A stretch of DNA of 43,403 nucleotides from Ruminococcus sp. (GTDB lineage: Bacteria; Bacillota; Clostridia; Oscillospirales; Acutalibacteraceae), in contig JAMPDR010000010.1 in the NCBI GenBank assembly GCA_023665555.1, positions 1 to 43,403 on the forward strand, written 5' to 3'. This document shows positions 30,590-39,000 of this stretch, piece after piece. A program made the translations under genes and the position numbers. The first letter of the stretch is position 1; every line of letters begins with the position of its first letter. Under the pieces are notes generated by a model, which saw nothing but the letters and a program-made list of their open reading frames with translations, was not told the DNA's origin and ran no database searches.

Positions 30590-33448
30590 TTAATAGTGTG
30601 CTACACCGCAAGAGCAAGTCTTGTTGATTCCGAACAACTTCCAGAACAGACGAACTATCTTGTAGATGAATCCTACAAAACCACCCTTGTGACAGATGTG
30701 GTCACAGGTGTCTGATGGGTCAGATGTTCCAATGTCAGAATCGCAAACATCGCATTTACCGTCGTTGTTGTTGTCGGTGTGTCCTGTGGCAGGGATTGGT
30801 TCAGTATATGTGTCACCGCAGACTGAGCAGGTGTAGACCTTTTCGCCCTCTTTTGTGCATTCGGGTTGAGTGGTGGTTGTTGCGTAGGTGTGGCCGAGTG
30901 CAGAATCGGTATCTTCCTTGAACCAATCATTGCAGATTGAGCAGAAAGCATATTTATAGCCATTTTCTGTACATGTTGCAGGAACATCTTTCCAATCTGA
31001 GCGAACCTCGTGAGTATGGAAACCGTCATAAGTTTCTTCAAGTTTAAAGGTATTACCTTTCGATGATGTTAAAGTATAATCATGCTCGTTTAAAACGTTT
31101 GTATCAACATTTTGAATATATGTTTCTCCAAGTTCCAGCGGAACTTCAGTAACTGTTTGTGTTGAAAGTAAATCAACCGATGTTCCGTATTCATTTACTT
31201 CAACAGTCATTTGTCCTTTACACGTAGCAATATATTCCAAACGATATGTATCATCAAACAGTATAAATGATTTTTCATGACCTTTGGCAGAAGCAACAAC
31301 ATTTTCATCATTTGAAACTGCAACATCATTTTCAACATATGCAACAAGTTCATCATTGCTGTTATATACATAAACATCAACAGGACATTTGATTTCAACT
31401 CCGGTTGCCGGAGTTATGATTGACTTCCAAACCAAGCCTGAAACAGAATTGTATTTTGATTGCTTAAGGATTTTATTCATAGTTTCGCCGAAAATAATAT
31501 CAACAGCTTTGTTTACATCGTTTCCCCATGCTGTATTATATGAACTTTTAATCTCATTGATTGCAATATCTGTTATAGTATCTGCAAAAGCTTTCACATT
31601 AGCACCATAAAGCGCTCCGCATGAGCCGCTTTTTTTCGGAACTTTGTTAGCCATATTTCCACCAATTATATCATAAGAAATATCGCCGTTAAAAGCATAA
31701 GAGTTTCCAGCTAATCCATAATTTTGGTAATCACAAGTGAACATTACTATAAGTTTACCATAGTTCTTTGTTTTCACTTCCACCGTTACAGAAACTGAAC
31801 CGCTTTTTACTCCAAGCAGGTTAGTGTCAATACTAAAAACTGCATCTATAATTTTCTTATCCAGTGATTTTTCAAAAACTGATTTGTCACTTGCAGAAAG
31901 TGCAACCATATAAAGCAACGAATCTCCGATTGCATTTCTTTGCTCCGGTGTCAATTGTTCATTCCAAAATGAACTTGTGTCGAGAGTAACGGTGTTTGTG
32001 AGTTTATTAAGTTCTTTAACAGCTTTATTAACATCTTTAGTTGACTCTTCCATATAGTCATTATTAATAAGTTGAATTGTTCCCATGGTGCTGCTTTCAA
32101 GACTTTGACCGTTAAGTTTATATTTCACTGTGCAGAAAATATTGATATCTTCTGTTTTTTCAGTCATCTTATGTTTGTCAGACATTTCCATGGTAAAATC
32201 AGCAACAGAAAACCACTCACCGATTTTCAAAACTGCATTTTTGGGTTTAATTGTTATACTTTTATTTGTCGAAAAAATCCACTTACTTGAATCTTTAAAT
32301 TTCAATTGGTCACTTGAAGAAGTAAGCGTTACGCTCTCTATTTCGCAATCAAAAGCATTGTTTCGTTTTATAAAATCTACCAAACTTCCGATAGCGTTGA
32401 TCTGTTTGCTTAAATGGGCTTTAGCACTAACTTTAACGCAGCCTTTTACGGCTTCATCTTTACCATCTTTATATTTTCCATCTTCATATATAATATTGTC
32501 AAGATCAAGTGACGGCTCTACATCTACTTTTAAATTGTCAACAACCTTTATATCAATAATCTCTGATTTTTCAATAACCGCAATAACAGGTCTGCCTATT
32601 ATCGCAGCCGCTTGTTCTTTGCTTAATAAGCCAGCTTTAATTTTATATTGCTCATTGTCAATGGTGACGTTATCAACAAAGGTATTTGTTCCATGCGTGA
32701 TGTTAATATTCGTAAAGGTTGTATATGCATTAAATATACCATTTATAATAAAGTTGCAATTAAAATGCTTATCTGCATTCATTAAAGGTTGGTTATAAAC
32801 AGGATAGTCTATCTTAATTTGATTCCATTGCTCTTCAGAACCGGGATAATAGACGTCTTTAAGGCTTGAACAACCATCAAATGCAAACCAAATTACACTT
32901 TTAACACTTGCAGGAATAAATACTGATTCAAGACTGGTACAATCTTTGAACATATCAGATGATATACTTTTTATGCGACTTGGAAGTATTGCATGCTTAA
33001 GGCCTGTACATTCATTAAATCCATACGCTTCAATTGTTACCACACTATCAGGTATGGATATACTTGTTAACGATTTACATCCACTAAAAGCCCATTCACC
33101 TATTGAGGTAACACTGTCTGGGATCTCTACACTGGATAAATTGCTGCAACTGCTAAAAGTACGAGAACCTATTCTTGTTATACCATCTCCAATGATTACA
33201 CTCTTGATATTATTATCTCCTCTAAACGGAGAAAAATCATCTGCAAATCCTACAGAACGACCATCTCGCATTGGACCTTCTCCGCTAAAAGTTAAAATAC
33301 CATCATCAAGAGTCCAATATACATTATCGCCCCATTTACCTGTTGAAGCCGCACTTGCAGTCAGTTCAATACCAGTCATTGGCATAGCACAAACCAACAT
33401 CACAACAGCCAAAACACATGATAAAATTTTCTTCGATGTTTTTTTCAT
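30590..33448 (-). CDS. BspA-like leucine-rich-repeat surface protein
   Basis: The 952-residue protein has a signal peptide (1-33, ILSCVLAVVMLVCAMPM core), then about five LRR_5 (BspA/TpLRR) repeats at 70-215, each like VTSIGEWAFSGCKSLTSISI. A long middle part (230-790) has no recognised domain. Near the C-terminus come CxxC repeat units (YAFCSICNDW, YTCSVCGDTY) seen in many clostridial surface proteins, ending in CDHICHKGGF, an amphipathic helix (IVRLFWKLFG) and CSCGVAHY. BspA-type proteins bind host matrix or other bacteria. The ribosome-binding site GGAGG lies about ten bases before ATG 33448. No LPXTG motif is present; the C-terminal motif may serve for attachment. Confidence 0.85.
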   Translation of the reverse strand: MKKTSKKILSCVLAVVMLVCAMPMTGIELTASAASTGKWGDNVYWTLDDGILTFSGEGPMRDGRSVGFADDFSPFRGDNNIKSVIIGDGITRIGSRTFSSCSNLSSVEIPDSVTSIGEWAFSGCKSLTSISIPDSVVTIEAYGFNECTGLKHAILPSRIKSISSDMFKDCTSLESVFIPASVKSVIWFAFDGCSSLKDVYYPGSEEQWNQIKIDYPVYNQPLMNADKHFNCNFIINGIFNAYTTFTNINITHGTNTFVDNVTIDNEQYKIKAGLLSKEQAAAIIGRPVIAVIEKSEIIDIKVVDNLKVDVEPSLDLDNIIYEDGKYKDGKDEAVKGCVKVSAKAHLSKQINAIGSLVDFIKRNNAFDCEIESVTLTSSSDQLKFKDSSKWIFSTNKSITIKPKNAVLKIGEWFSVADFTMEMSDKHKMTEKTEDINIFCTVKYKLNGQSLESSTMGTIQLINNDYMEESTKDVNKAVKELNKLTNTVTLDTSSFWNEQLTPEQRNAIGDSLLYMVALSASDKSVFEKSLDKKIIDAVFSIDTNLLGVKSGSVSVTVEVKTKNYGKLIVMFTCDYQNYGLAGNSYAFNGDISYDIIGGNMANKVPKKSGSCGALYGANVKAFADTITDIAINEIKSSYNTAWGNDVNKAVDIIFGETMNKILKQSKYNSVSGLVWKSIITPATGVEIKCPVDVYVYNSNDELVAYVENDVAVSNDENVVASAKGHEKSFILFDDTYRLEYIATCKGQMTVEVNEYGTSVDLLSTQTVTEVPLELGETYIQNVDTNVLNEHDYTLTSSKGNTFKLEETYDGFHTHEVRSDWKDVPATCTENGYKYAFCSICNDWFKEDTDSALGHTYATTTTQPECTKEGEKVYTCSVCGDTYTEPIPATGHTDNNNDGKCDVCDSDIGTSDPSDTCDHICHKGGFVGFIYKIVRLFWKLFGINKTCSCGVAHY

Positions 33449-33834
33449 TACTTTTTACCTCCAAAATTTAAATTAACGAACTCCTTATTTTCTCTCCATG
33501 CGGTTAGACGTCATACGCAAAAGGCAAAATAAAAAGTGCGCCCCCAAATGAAACGCACTGAAAAATGCCTCTCATTTGCTGCGACACAAATTTTACCCAC
33601 TAAAGAAATATATAGTAAATCAGAGAATGCACTTTTTCCAAAGACATTCTTTAGCAGGTATATGAAATTTATGTCGCAAGAATAATCTACCACATATCAA
33701 ACAAAAAATCAATAGCAGTGTCGTATTATTTTTATCACGATAAAAACAAAATATATCTATACAGGATAACATCAATCCCACCTCTGCGGACGGCAACCGT
33801 AAGATTAGCATAGCCTTCCCCGCATACTTTCAAA
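33449..33834. other. Intergenic region upstream of the BspA-like gene
   Basis: Nothing recognisable as a gene. It contains the reversed hairpin repeat at 33772-33830 and AT-rich DNA that should carry the minus-strand promoter of the BspA-like gene; no hexamer pair with good spacing stood out. Short frames through it are not credible. Confidence 0.6.
33772..33830 (-). repeat. Hairpin repeat, copy 13 (short, minus orientation)
   Basis: On the minus strand: TGCGGGGAAGGCTATGC...GGTTGCCGTCCGCAGAGG, the first-type module. Confidence 0.7.
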
Positions 33835-33869
33835 AAAATCACCCTATCCAATGCGGATAAGGTGATTTT
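33835..33869 (-). terminator. Terminator of the FAD oxidoreductase gene
   Basis: AAAATCACCCTATCC (33835-33849) pairs with GGATAAGGTGATTTT (33855-33869) with one mismatch; on the minus strand a T-run follows, eight bases after the stop codon. Confidence 0.85.
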
Positions 33870-33876
33870 ATGTTTT

Positions 33877-35286
33877 TTATTGAGCCTGCACGGCCTTTCT
33901 CTTTTCAATCCTTGCAATGATCTCTTCGTCGCAGTTGTCTGCCATTGAGCCGACCTTTTTCCAAATTTTGTCAGCCTCGGCACACCATTCATCAAAATGT
34001 TCGGGTGTGCTTGGGAATTTTGAATAGTGCGATTTTATCAGTGCACCGTTCTTTGCCGCGCCCACAACACGGGCAAGGGTAGATGGTCTGATTTTCTTTG
34101 TTGCAATACCTTTTGCAATGTCCTTCGCCATTTTTGCAATGTCACCTGCGGAAAATGAAATACCGCCGCTGATGCCTGCAAATGTCTTTTTGCTGAAGAT
34201 GATGTCATGCTCAAAGAAATATTCATTCTCGGTGCAGTTTATCACCGCCGCACCGATGAGGGTTGCCATTAGTGAAGCGAAAGCCTTGCCTTGAACCTCG
34301 ATATATTCCTTGTTGATTTTCCAAAGACGAGCCTTGGTAATGTATCCGCCGCCGCGAAGTGCATCGGTGATTACGTCAACCGCAATTTTTGCCTGATATA
34401 ATGCTGATGTACAGCCTTCGCCGTTGTTCGGCTTAGTCAGACATGCTGCGTCGCCCATTGCGATGAAGCCGTCTGAAACGAAAGAGTAGGGCGGTCTGCG
34501 ATAAGGTGTTCCGCCTTTTTCAATGTGTTCAATTTCGTATTCGCACCACGGAACATTCTTTTGGAATTCTTTGAACATCTCTTCGGCATATTCAAAGCTG
34601 AGGTTTGCTCCGACACCTAAGATACCGCCTTTTTCGTTTGCCTGAGGTGCTGACCATGCTTTATATTGCAGATATGAATCTGTATGTATGACCTTTTCGT
34701 GTCCTTCGGGATAGATTACATAGTAGAGAATAACGTAAAACATATCTCTCGGCGATATCACAAAGTTTTCAACTCCGTATCCGTCGGGGAGTTTTGTTCT
34801 TGCCGCTGACGGTATACCTGTGCAGTCAGCAACGATTTTTGCATATGCTGACTGTTCGCCGTCCTCAGTTACATATTGCGCACCGATGATTCTGCCTTTT
34901 TCGTCGTAGATGAAATCTTTGAACGGCGCATCGTATATCAGTTCTGCACCTGCTTTTACTGCATCGTCATTGAGCCTTAAAATGTAGTCATGCTTGTGCA
35001 TGCCGACAACCTCAGTATATGACGGTTTAGGATAGTTGCCGTATGCGGAATATGAAGCGCCGCCTACGAATTCAAAAGCATAATCTTTGTCGGTCTTTTC
35101 GGGTATCGGAAAGCCGAACTTTTCCATCTCCTTTTTCCCCATGTGGAAGATGTCATAGTTTCTTGAAATGTTTTCTCTTTTCTGCTTTTCAATAACAAGA
35201 ACGCTGAATCCACGTTCTGCCATTTGTTTTGCGAACCAACTTCCCGTTGTTGATGCGCCTGCGATGATAATGTCGTATTTCTTCAT
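33877..35286 (-). CDS. FAD-dependent oxidoreductase of the geranylgeranyl-reductase-like type
   Basis: The 469-residue protein starts KKYDIIIAGASTTGSWFAKQ, a dinucleotide-binding motif with GASTTGS in place of the usual GxGxxG, then VLVIEKQ at the end of the second strand. The second FAD motif is visible as DGFIAMGDAACLTKPNNGEG, characteristic of geranylgeranyl reductase and p-hydroxybenzoate-hydroxylase-like enzymes. The C-terminal 120 residues are extra and end with EKRKAVQAQ. It probably reduces or oxidises a lipid or quinone-like substrate at the membrane surface; this is inference. Start at ATG 35286 has GAGGAGAAC in front; an upstream in-frame extension has no site. An acyl carrier protein gene on the same strand lies 296 bases upstream. 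Confidence 0.85.
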   Translation of the reverse strand: MKKYDIIIAGASTTGSWFAKQMAERGFSVLVIEKQKRENISRNYDIFHMGKKEMEKFGFPIPEKTDKDYAFEFVGGASYSAYGNYPKPSYTEVVGMHKHDYILRLNDDAVKAGAELIYDAPFKDFIYDEKGRIIGAQYVTEDGEQSAYAKIVADCTGIPSAARTKLPDGYGVENFVISPRDMFYVILYYVIYPEGHEKVIHTDSYLQYKAWSAPQANEKGGILGVGANLSFEYAEEMFKEFQKNVPWCEYEIEHIEKGGTPYRRPPYSFVSDGFIAMGDAACLTKPNNGEGCTSALYQAKIAVDVITDALRGGGYITKARLWKINKEYIEVQGKAFASLMATLIGAAVINCTENEYFFEHDIIFSKKTFAGISGGISFSAGDIAKMAKDIAKGIATKKIRPSTLARVVGAAKNGALIKSHYSKFPSTPEHFDEWCAEADKIWKKVGSMADNCDEEIIARIEKRKAVQAQ

Positions 35287-35426
35287 AAGTTCTCCTCTCA
35301 CTAAGTGTCGTTTGTGCGGCAAAATGTAAAAAGCAAAACCCCACGTAATTCAACACTGCAGATTTCAACGCGAGGGTATTATATATTCGGCTGCACAAAT
35401 ATGCCTAGTACTGTATTTTCAATGGT

Positions 35427-35455
35427 ATTATAGCACTTTTATATGAAAATTTCAA
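35427..35455 (-). promoter_or_regulatory. Promoter of the FAD oxidoreductase gene with long leader
   Basis: On the minus strand TTGAAA (35450-35455), 17-base spacer, TATAAT (35427-35432). Transcription would start near 35420, leaving a leader of about 130 bases that contains a CCCTCGCGT...ACGTGGGG hairpin (about 35340-35380) followed by TTTTGCTTTTT. Confidence 0.75.
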
Positions 35456-35525
35456 CGATTGCAATATAAATTTTGATTAAGTTTACTTAAATGTTACAAA
35501 TTACCGATAAATCTCTCGGTAAATG

Positions 35526-35560
35526 AAAAAATTCAGCGACACATTTAAAATTGTGTCGCT
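35526..35560 (-). terminator. Terminator of the acyl carrier protein gene
   Basis: AGCGACACA (35535-35543) pairs with TGTGTCGCT (35552-35560); on the minus strand the stem is followed by GAATTTTTTC. Confidence 0.85.
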
Positions 35561-35582
35561 TATAGTGGTGTTTACTTTTTGC

Positions 35583-35813
35583 TTATATCATCAGTTGATC
35601 AACCAACTCAGCAAGATCTCCGATTGTTTTGAGGTTTTCAAACTCCTCATCGGGTATACTGATTTCAAATTCATCTTCAATTTCAGTTACAAGGTCAACA
35701 AGATCAATGCTGTCAGCACCGATTTCCTCCCAAGAAGTTTCATGTTCAAGTTTGATTTCGTTAAGTTCAAATCTTGAACTTACGATGTCGCAAACGTTTT
35801 CGAATGTATCCAA
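35583..35813 (-). CDS. acpP: Acyl carrier protein
   Basis: The 76-residue protein has the phosphopantetheine attachment site as GADSIDLVDLV, Ser35, and the general acidic four-helix layout of ACP (EIEDEFEISIPDEEFENLKTI is the third-helix region, of which ISIPDEE is typical). It carries acyl chains in fatty-acid synthesis or a related route. The start is TTG 35813, nine bases after AAGGAG; an out-of-frame ATG lies just upstream. It stands alone with its own promoter and terminator and no fab genes around, so it may be a secondary ACP dedicated to a local pathway; the nearest enzyme is the FAD oxidoreductase. Confidence 0.9.
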   Translation of the reverse strand: MDTFENVCDIVSSRFELNEIKLEHETSWEEIGADSIDLVDLVTEIEDEFEISIPDEEFENLKTIGDLAELVDQLMI

Positions 35814-35871
35814 GCATATTCACTCCTTTCCTGTGAACAGAATGATGATTCTGTATTGCTTTAATATATAG

Positions 35872-35900
35872 ATATTATTCATTATGCCGTGATTTGTCAA
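35872..35900 (-). promoter_or_regulatory. Promoter of the acyl carrier protein gene
   Basis: On the minus strand perfect TTGACA (35895-35900), 17-base spacer, TAATAT (35872-35877). A CAGAATCATCATTCTG hairpin lies in the leader. Confidence 0.75.
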
Positions 35901-36123
35901 GACTATAACAAAAATTTTTAAAATATGTATTTATATTTATCAAATTGCATTTACTTCCTATAATATAAATCGCTTCGGCTGACAGAATAATTGTTAGGTA
36001 AACGATGATAAAATGCGATGTGCTGATCATGTCGCGATTTATTTAGTGTTTATTTAGATGAAATTTTTTATCATAGTGTTAAGCGGAGATTTTACTTATT
36101 AATTCAATCGGAAAGGTGAGAAC

Positions 36124-36546
36124 ATGACAACCGTCAGAAAAAGAAGGATAATTGAATATGTGATAATATTTTGCATCGGCAGTTTTATGTATAGTCTTAT
36201 CGAAGTGCTTTATAGGGGCTATACGCATTGGACAATGACACTGACAGGCGGTGTTGTTTTCGTATTGCTTTATTTTATGAACCTTGCTGTTAAAACAAGA
36301 AGCTTTGTCCTCAGAGGTATTATAGGCGCTCTTATTATCACTTTTACGGAATTTCTTGTTGGTGTAACCGTGAATTTAATTTTCAAGATGAATGTGTGGG
36401 ACTATTCATCACTTCCCGGCAATATCCTCGGACAGATTTGTCCGCAATTTAGTCTGTGGTGGTTTCTGCTGTCAATCCCGTGCGTTTATGTTGTGATTTT
36501 TTTACATTGGCAATTGAATAAAAAGTTGAATGTACACCAAGAATAA
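36124..36546 (+). CDS. CmpB-type putative ABC-transporter membrane protein (PF06541-like)
   Basis: The 140-residue protein has four membrane helices. IFCIGSFMYSLIEVLYRGYT in the first helix, a GGVVFVLLY second, FTEFLVGVTVNLIF third and NILGQICPQFSLWWFLLS at the fourth match the short CmpB family (typical GxxxYxxxExxxRGxxHW pattern and GQICxxFSxxW). The role of the family is unknown despite its ABC-permease name. ATG 36124 follows GAAAGGTGAGAAC. It is preceded by about 310 bases without a gene, holding the ACP promoter, AT-rich DNA and TATAAT at 35959, and followed by repeat copy 14. Confidence 0.8.
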   Translation: MTTVRKRRIIEYVIIFCIGSFMYSLIEVLYRGYTHWTMTLTGGVVFVLLYFMNLAVKTRSFVLRGIIGALIITFTEFLVGVTVNLIFKMNVWDYSSLPGNILGQICPQFSLWWFLLSIPCVYVVIFLHWQLNKKLNVHQE

Positions 36547-36798
36547 TTATGAATTAGGAATGAGGAGCTTTTGAAAATTAGGAGTGAGGAGTTAGGAACG
36601 AAAGGTTGCGGGGAAGATAGTGCAAACTGTCAGTTTCACAACCGCAAAGTATGGATAGCGGATATTTTGTAGCTTGCTATTATAATAACTCTCTGACCGT
36701 TATTTGTAGCTTATTTTCGCGGACGAATGATTGAAATATGTTTATGGCTTTATCCGCGACCTTAACTCCTAATTCCTCACTCCTAATTCCTAATTATA
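36545..36798 (+). repeat. Hairpin repeat, copy 14 (full), left twin around spoIIR
   Basis: Contains doubled left flank (GGAATGAGGAGC, GGAGTGAGGAGTTAGG), TGCGGGGAAGATAGTGC with inner AAACT-GTC-AGTTT (36624-36636), a GCTATTATAATAACTC core, TTTCGCGGACG...TATCCGCGACC and right flank. It differs from copy 15 by about four bases over 190. Confidence 0.88.
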
Positions 36799-36818
36799 CA
36801 AGGATCGAGGTATTACAT

Positions 36819-37421
36819 ATGAAAGTGAAACTTTTTGAAACGGCGGCATTTTTTGCTTTTATTATTGCTGTAATCTTAAGCATGGCAGATTTTGAGGGCG
36901 ACTGTAAAAACATAAGACAAGAGGTTCTTCGCCTGCATGTGATTGCAAATTCCGATAGTTTCGATGATCAGCTACTAAAACTGAAAGTTCGCGATTGCGT
37001 TCTTGAAGAGGGGAAATCTATTTTCGGTGCAAGTCAGACTAAGCAATCAGCCGAGAGTGTAATCATAAGCAACATTGAACTTTTGCGAAATGCCGCGCAG
37101 GAAGAAATCAATCGCAGTGGTTATGATTATTCGGTTTCGGTAGAGGTTGGCAAAAGCAGATTCCCGACAAAGACATACGGTGATGTCACCTTGCCTGCCG
37201 GGGAATATGATGCTGTGAGAGTGGTAATAGGTGAGGGCAGCGGTAAAAATTGGTGGTGTGTGATGTTTCCGCCATTGTGTCTGCCTGCCGCCGGTGAGAA
37301 TGTTAAACTTGATGATGTTATGAGTGAGGATGAATTGAAATTGGTGGAATCCGACCCGAAATACGAGGTTAGGTTTTGGCTTGTTGAAAAGTTTGAACAG
37401 CTGAAAGAGAAATTTAAGTAA
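36819..37421 (+). CDS. spoIIR: Stage II sporulation protein R
   Basis: The 201-residue protein matches SpoIIR: an N-terminal signal/membrane helix (FFAFIIAVILSMA), then RLHVIANSDSFDDQLLKLKV with the signature LHVIANSD, SVEVGKSRFPTKTYG and GSGKNWWCVMFPPLC. SpoIIR is made in the forespore and signals across the septum so that SpoIIGA activates sigma-E in the mother cell. ATG 36819 follows AAGGATCGAGG; the longer frame starting at 36738 is repeat-derived. Both sides are flanked by near-identical repeat copies. Its promoter must lie within or next to the left repeat. Confidence 0.95.
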   Translation: MKVKLFETAAFFAFIIAVILSMADFEGDCKNIRQEVLRLHVIANSDSFDDQLLKLKVRDCVLEEGKSIFGASQTKQSAESVIISNIELLRNAAQEEINRSGYDYSVSVEVGKSRFPTKTYGDVTLPAGEYDAVRVVIGEGSGKNWWCVMFPPLCLPAAGENVKLDDVMSEDELKLVESDPKYEVRFWLVEKFEQLKEKFK

Positions 37422-37431
37422 GAAGGAGTAT

Positions 37432-37652
37432 AAATAAGGAATGAGGAGTTAGGAGTTAGGAGTTAGGAACGAAGGTTGCGGGGAAGATAGTGTAAACTGT
37501 CAGTTTCACAACCGCAAAGTATGGATAGTGGATATTTTGTAACTTGCTATTATAATAACTCTCTGACCGTTATTTGTAGCTTATTTTCGCGGACGAATGA
37601 TTGAAATATGTTTATGGCTTTATCCGTGACCTTAACTCCTAATTCCTAATTA
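37432..37652 (+). repeat. Hairpin repeat, copy 15 (full), right twin around spoIIR
   Basis: Same modules as copy 14 in the same orientation, starting immediately after spoIIR, with a tripled GAGTTAGGAGTTAGGAGTTAGG-like left flank (short 7-base units) and a shortened right flank. Confidence 0.88.
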
Positions 37653-37654
37653 AA

Positions 37655-37688
37655 ACAAAAGTCCGCCCATCGAATAATGATGAGCGGA
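37655..37688 (-). terminator. Terminator of the surface-protein gene cluster
   Basis: TCCGCCCATC (37662-37671) pairs with GATGAGCGGA (37679-37688, one mismatch); on the minus strand CTTTTGTTTT follows. Confidence 0.75.
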
Positions 37689-37709
37689 TTGCTTATTGAT
37701 TCAATTTGA

Positions 37710-37901
37710 TTATGCTACTGTTGACTCTGAAATAAAGTCAGCATCGAAGCATGAGCATGAAACATAATTTTCTCTGCTGTCTGCGTCTTTAGCGTTCTTC
37801 TTTTCAATGAGTTTTGTAACTGCAACATAAATGCCTGCAATTGCTGCAACAACAGCTGAAATAATTGCAAGAACCTTTAAAACCTTCTTAAAATTTTCCA
37901 T
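37710..37901 (-). CDS. Small single-helix membrane protein with Cys-x-Cys tail
   Basis: ATG 37901 follows GGAGGTTATTGAA and encodes 63 residues: MENFKKVLKVLAIIS, a hydrophobic Ala/Val helix (about 8-30), a charged KLIEKKNAKDADS stretch and a tail VSCSCFDADF. Similar small proteins occur in Oscillospiraceae, from memory, with no known role. The CxC pair outside or inside the membrane could bind metal or form a disulfide. It is the last gene on the strand after the two surface proteins, with its own good ribosome-binding site. Confidence 0.72.
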   Translation of the reverse strand: MENFKKVLKVLAIISAVVAAIAGIYVAVTKLIEKKNAKDADSRENYVSCSCFDADFISESTVA

Positions 37902-37976
37902 TTCAATAACCTCCGTATTCAATACATGTATCTATTATACACTCACAATTTTACAAAGTCAATAAAAACATATTTT

Positions 37977-38927
37977 TTAATAACTTATTTCATATGTGCC
38001 TGTGTAGTCACCATGCATTTTCAGTTCAACATTTGCGAGTAAATATTTACCCGAACCTGTTGCTTCTGTCACTTCAAGAAAATGCTTGATTGAAGTAAGT
38101 CTGCCCTCGTTGTCAATTGTTGCTTCAATTGTGCCGTTGTTATAGGTGATGTTCATTTTTGAAATTGATGCGTTTGACGGCATAAATTCGTCAACTGCAA
38201 TTGTTTGCATAACTGTTGAATATCCCTTTGCGGCTTTGTCAAGGGTCTGATTCTGCTTGCCGAGTTTGATTGTGATTTTATAGCTGCCGTTTGAGCCTAC
38301 TTTTTTCGCCGTTGCGGATTTTACAAGGCTTTCATCAAGTGATGCACTTTCACTGTACGGTGCAATGACCTGGTTCGGTGATTTTGAATCTGCCGTGTTT
38401 GCCGCATCAATGCCGTTGGCAAAGCGATAGGTAACAGGTTCATCCTTTGTGTTATTATTGATGATTGTTGTTACAATAGTCTTTATATTTGATGGGTTCA
38501 TTTCATCAATTGCAACATTAAGCTTATCAGTTTTAACAAGAGTAAATCTTTTCTCCTCTTTGAGGTTGTTGACCGCTGTGATATATGCGCCGACAATTTC
38601 TGTTTTTGTTTTCGGAATACTTGCAAGCGCTTCGGAAACTTTTTCCGATTCTTTTTGATCAATCAGCCACTGAGGGTCGCCGACTTGTGCAGATGTTACA
38701 ACGTTGTTTCCGTCAATTGTAATCTGCGCGGATGGTTCTGTTGTTGGTGCGTTGGTTGTTGCGGGAGCGAATGCAGTCGGCGGCGCAGAAGTTGTTAAAT
38801 CGGGCAGGGTGACAGGGTCAGGGTGACGTTTTCTTTCAACCTTAACGCTGATAACCGTCACAATGCAGGCTATCCAAAGTGCCGCAACCGCAATTGCTAT
38901 TATCTGAAAAATTTTCTTTTGATTCAT
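37977..38927 (-). CDS. Membrane-anchored surface protein sharing a C-terminal domain with its upstream neighbour
   Basis: The 316-residue protein has a membrane helix near its start (about 8-27, IIAIAVAALWIACIVTVIS), a Pro/Thr-rich spacer (about 40-66, e.g. TTSAPPTAFAPATTNAP) as found in cell-wall-spanning proteins, and a C-terminal domain (about 105-316). In it, YKITIKLGKQNQTLDK, MNITYNNGTIEATID and LANVELKMHGDYTGTY match in order the last 230 residues of the fibronectin-III protein encoded just upstream. No known family name. ATG 38927 follows AGGAACTTCGGGC. Both genes are on one strand, 73 bases apart. Confidence 0.75.
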   Translation of the reverse strand: MNQKKIFQIIAIAVAALWIACIVTVISVKVERKRHPDPVTLPDLTTSAPPTAFAPATTNAPTTEPSAQITIDGNNVVTSAQVGDPQWLIDQKESEKVSEALASIPKTKTEIVGAYITAVNNLKEEKRFTLVKTDKLNVAIDEMNPSNIKTIVTTIINNNTKDEPVTYRFANGIDAANTADSKSPNQVIAPYSESASLDESLVKSATAKKVGSNGSYKITIKLGKQNQTLDKAAKGYSTVMQTIAVDEFMPSNASISKMNITYNNGTIEATIDNEGRLTSIKHFLEVTEATGSGKYLLANVELKMHGDYTGTYEISY

Positions 38928-39000
38928 GCCCGAAGTTCCTTTCAGTTATTCAATACATAAGGGATACGGTTAAGTATCCCTTAGTAATTAGTTAATGATT

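Noticed and set aside
32130-32798. 222-codon plus-strand frame
   Set aside because: Antisense to the BspA-like gene, with no initiation signals.
36738-36818. N-terminal extension of spoIIR
   Set aside because: The extra 27 residues translate the right flank of the repeat (TPNSSLLIPNYT); the ATG at 36819 has the ribosome-binding site and the family start.
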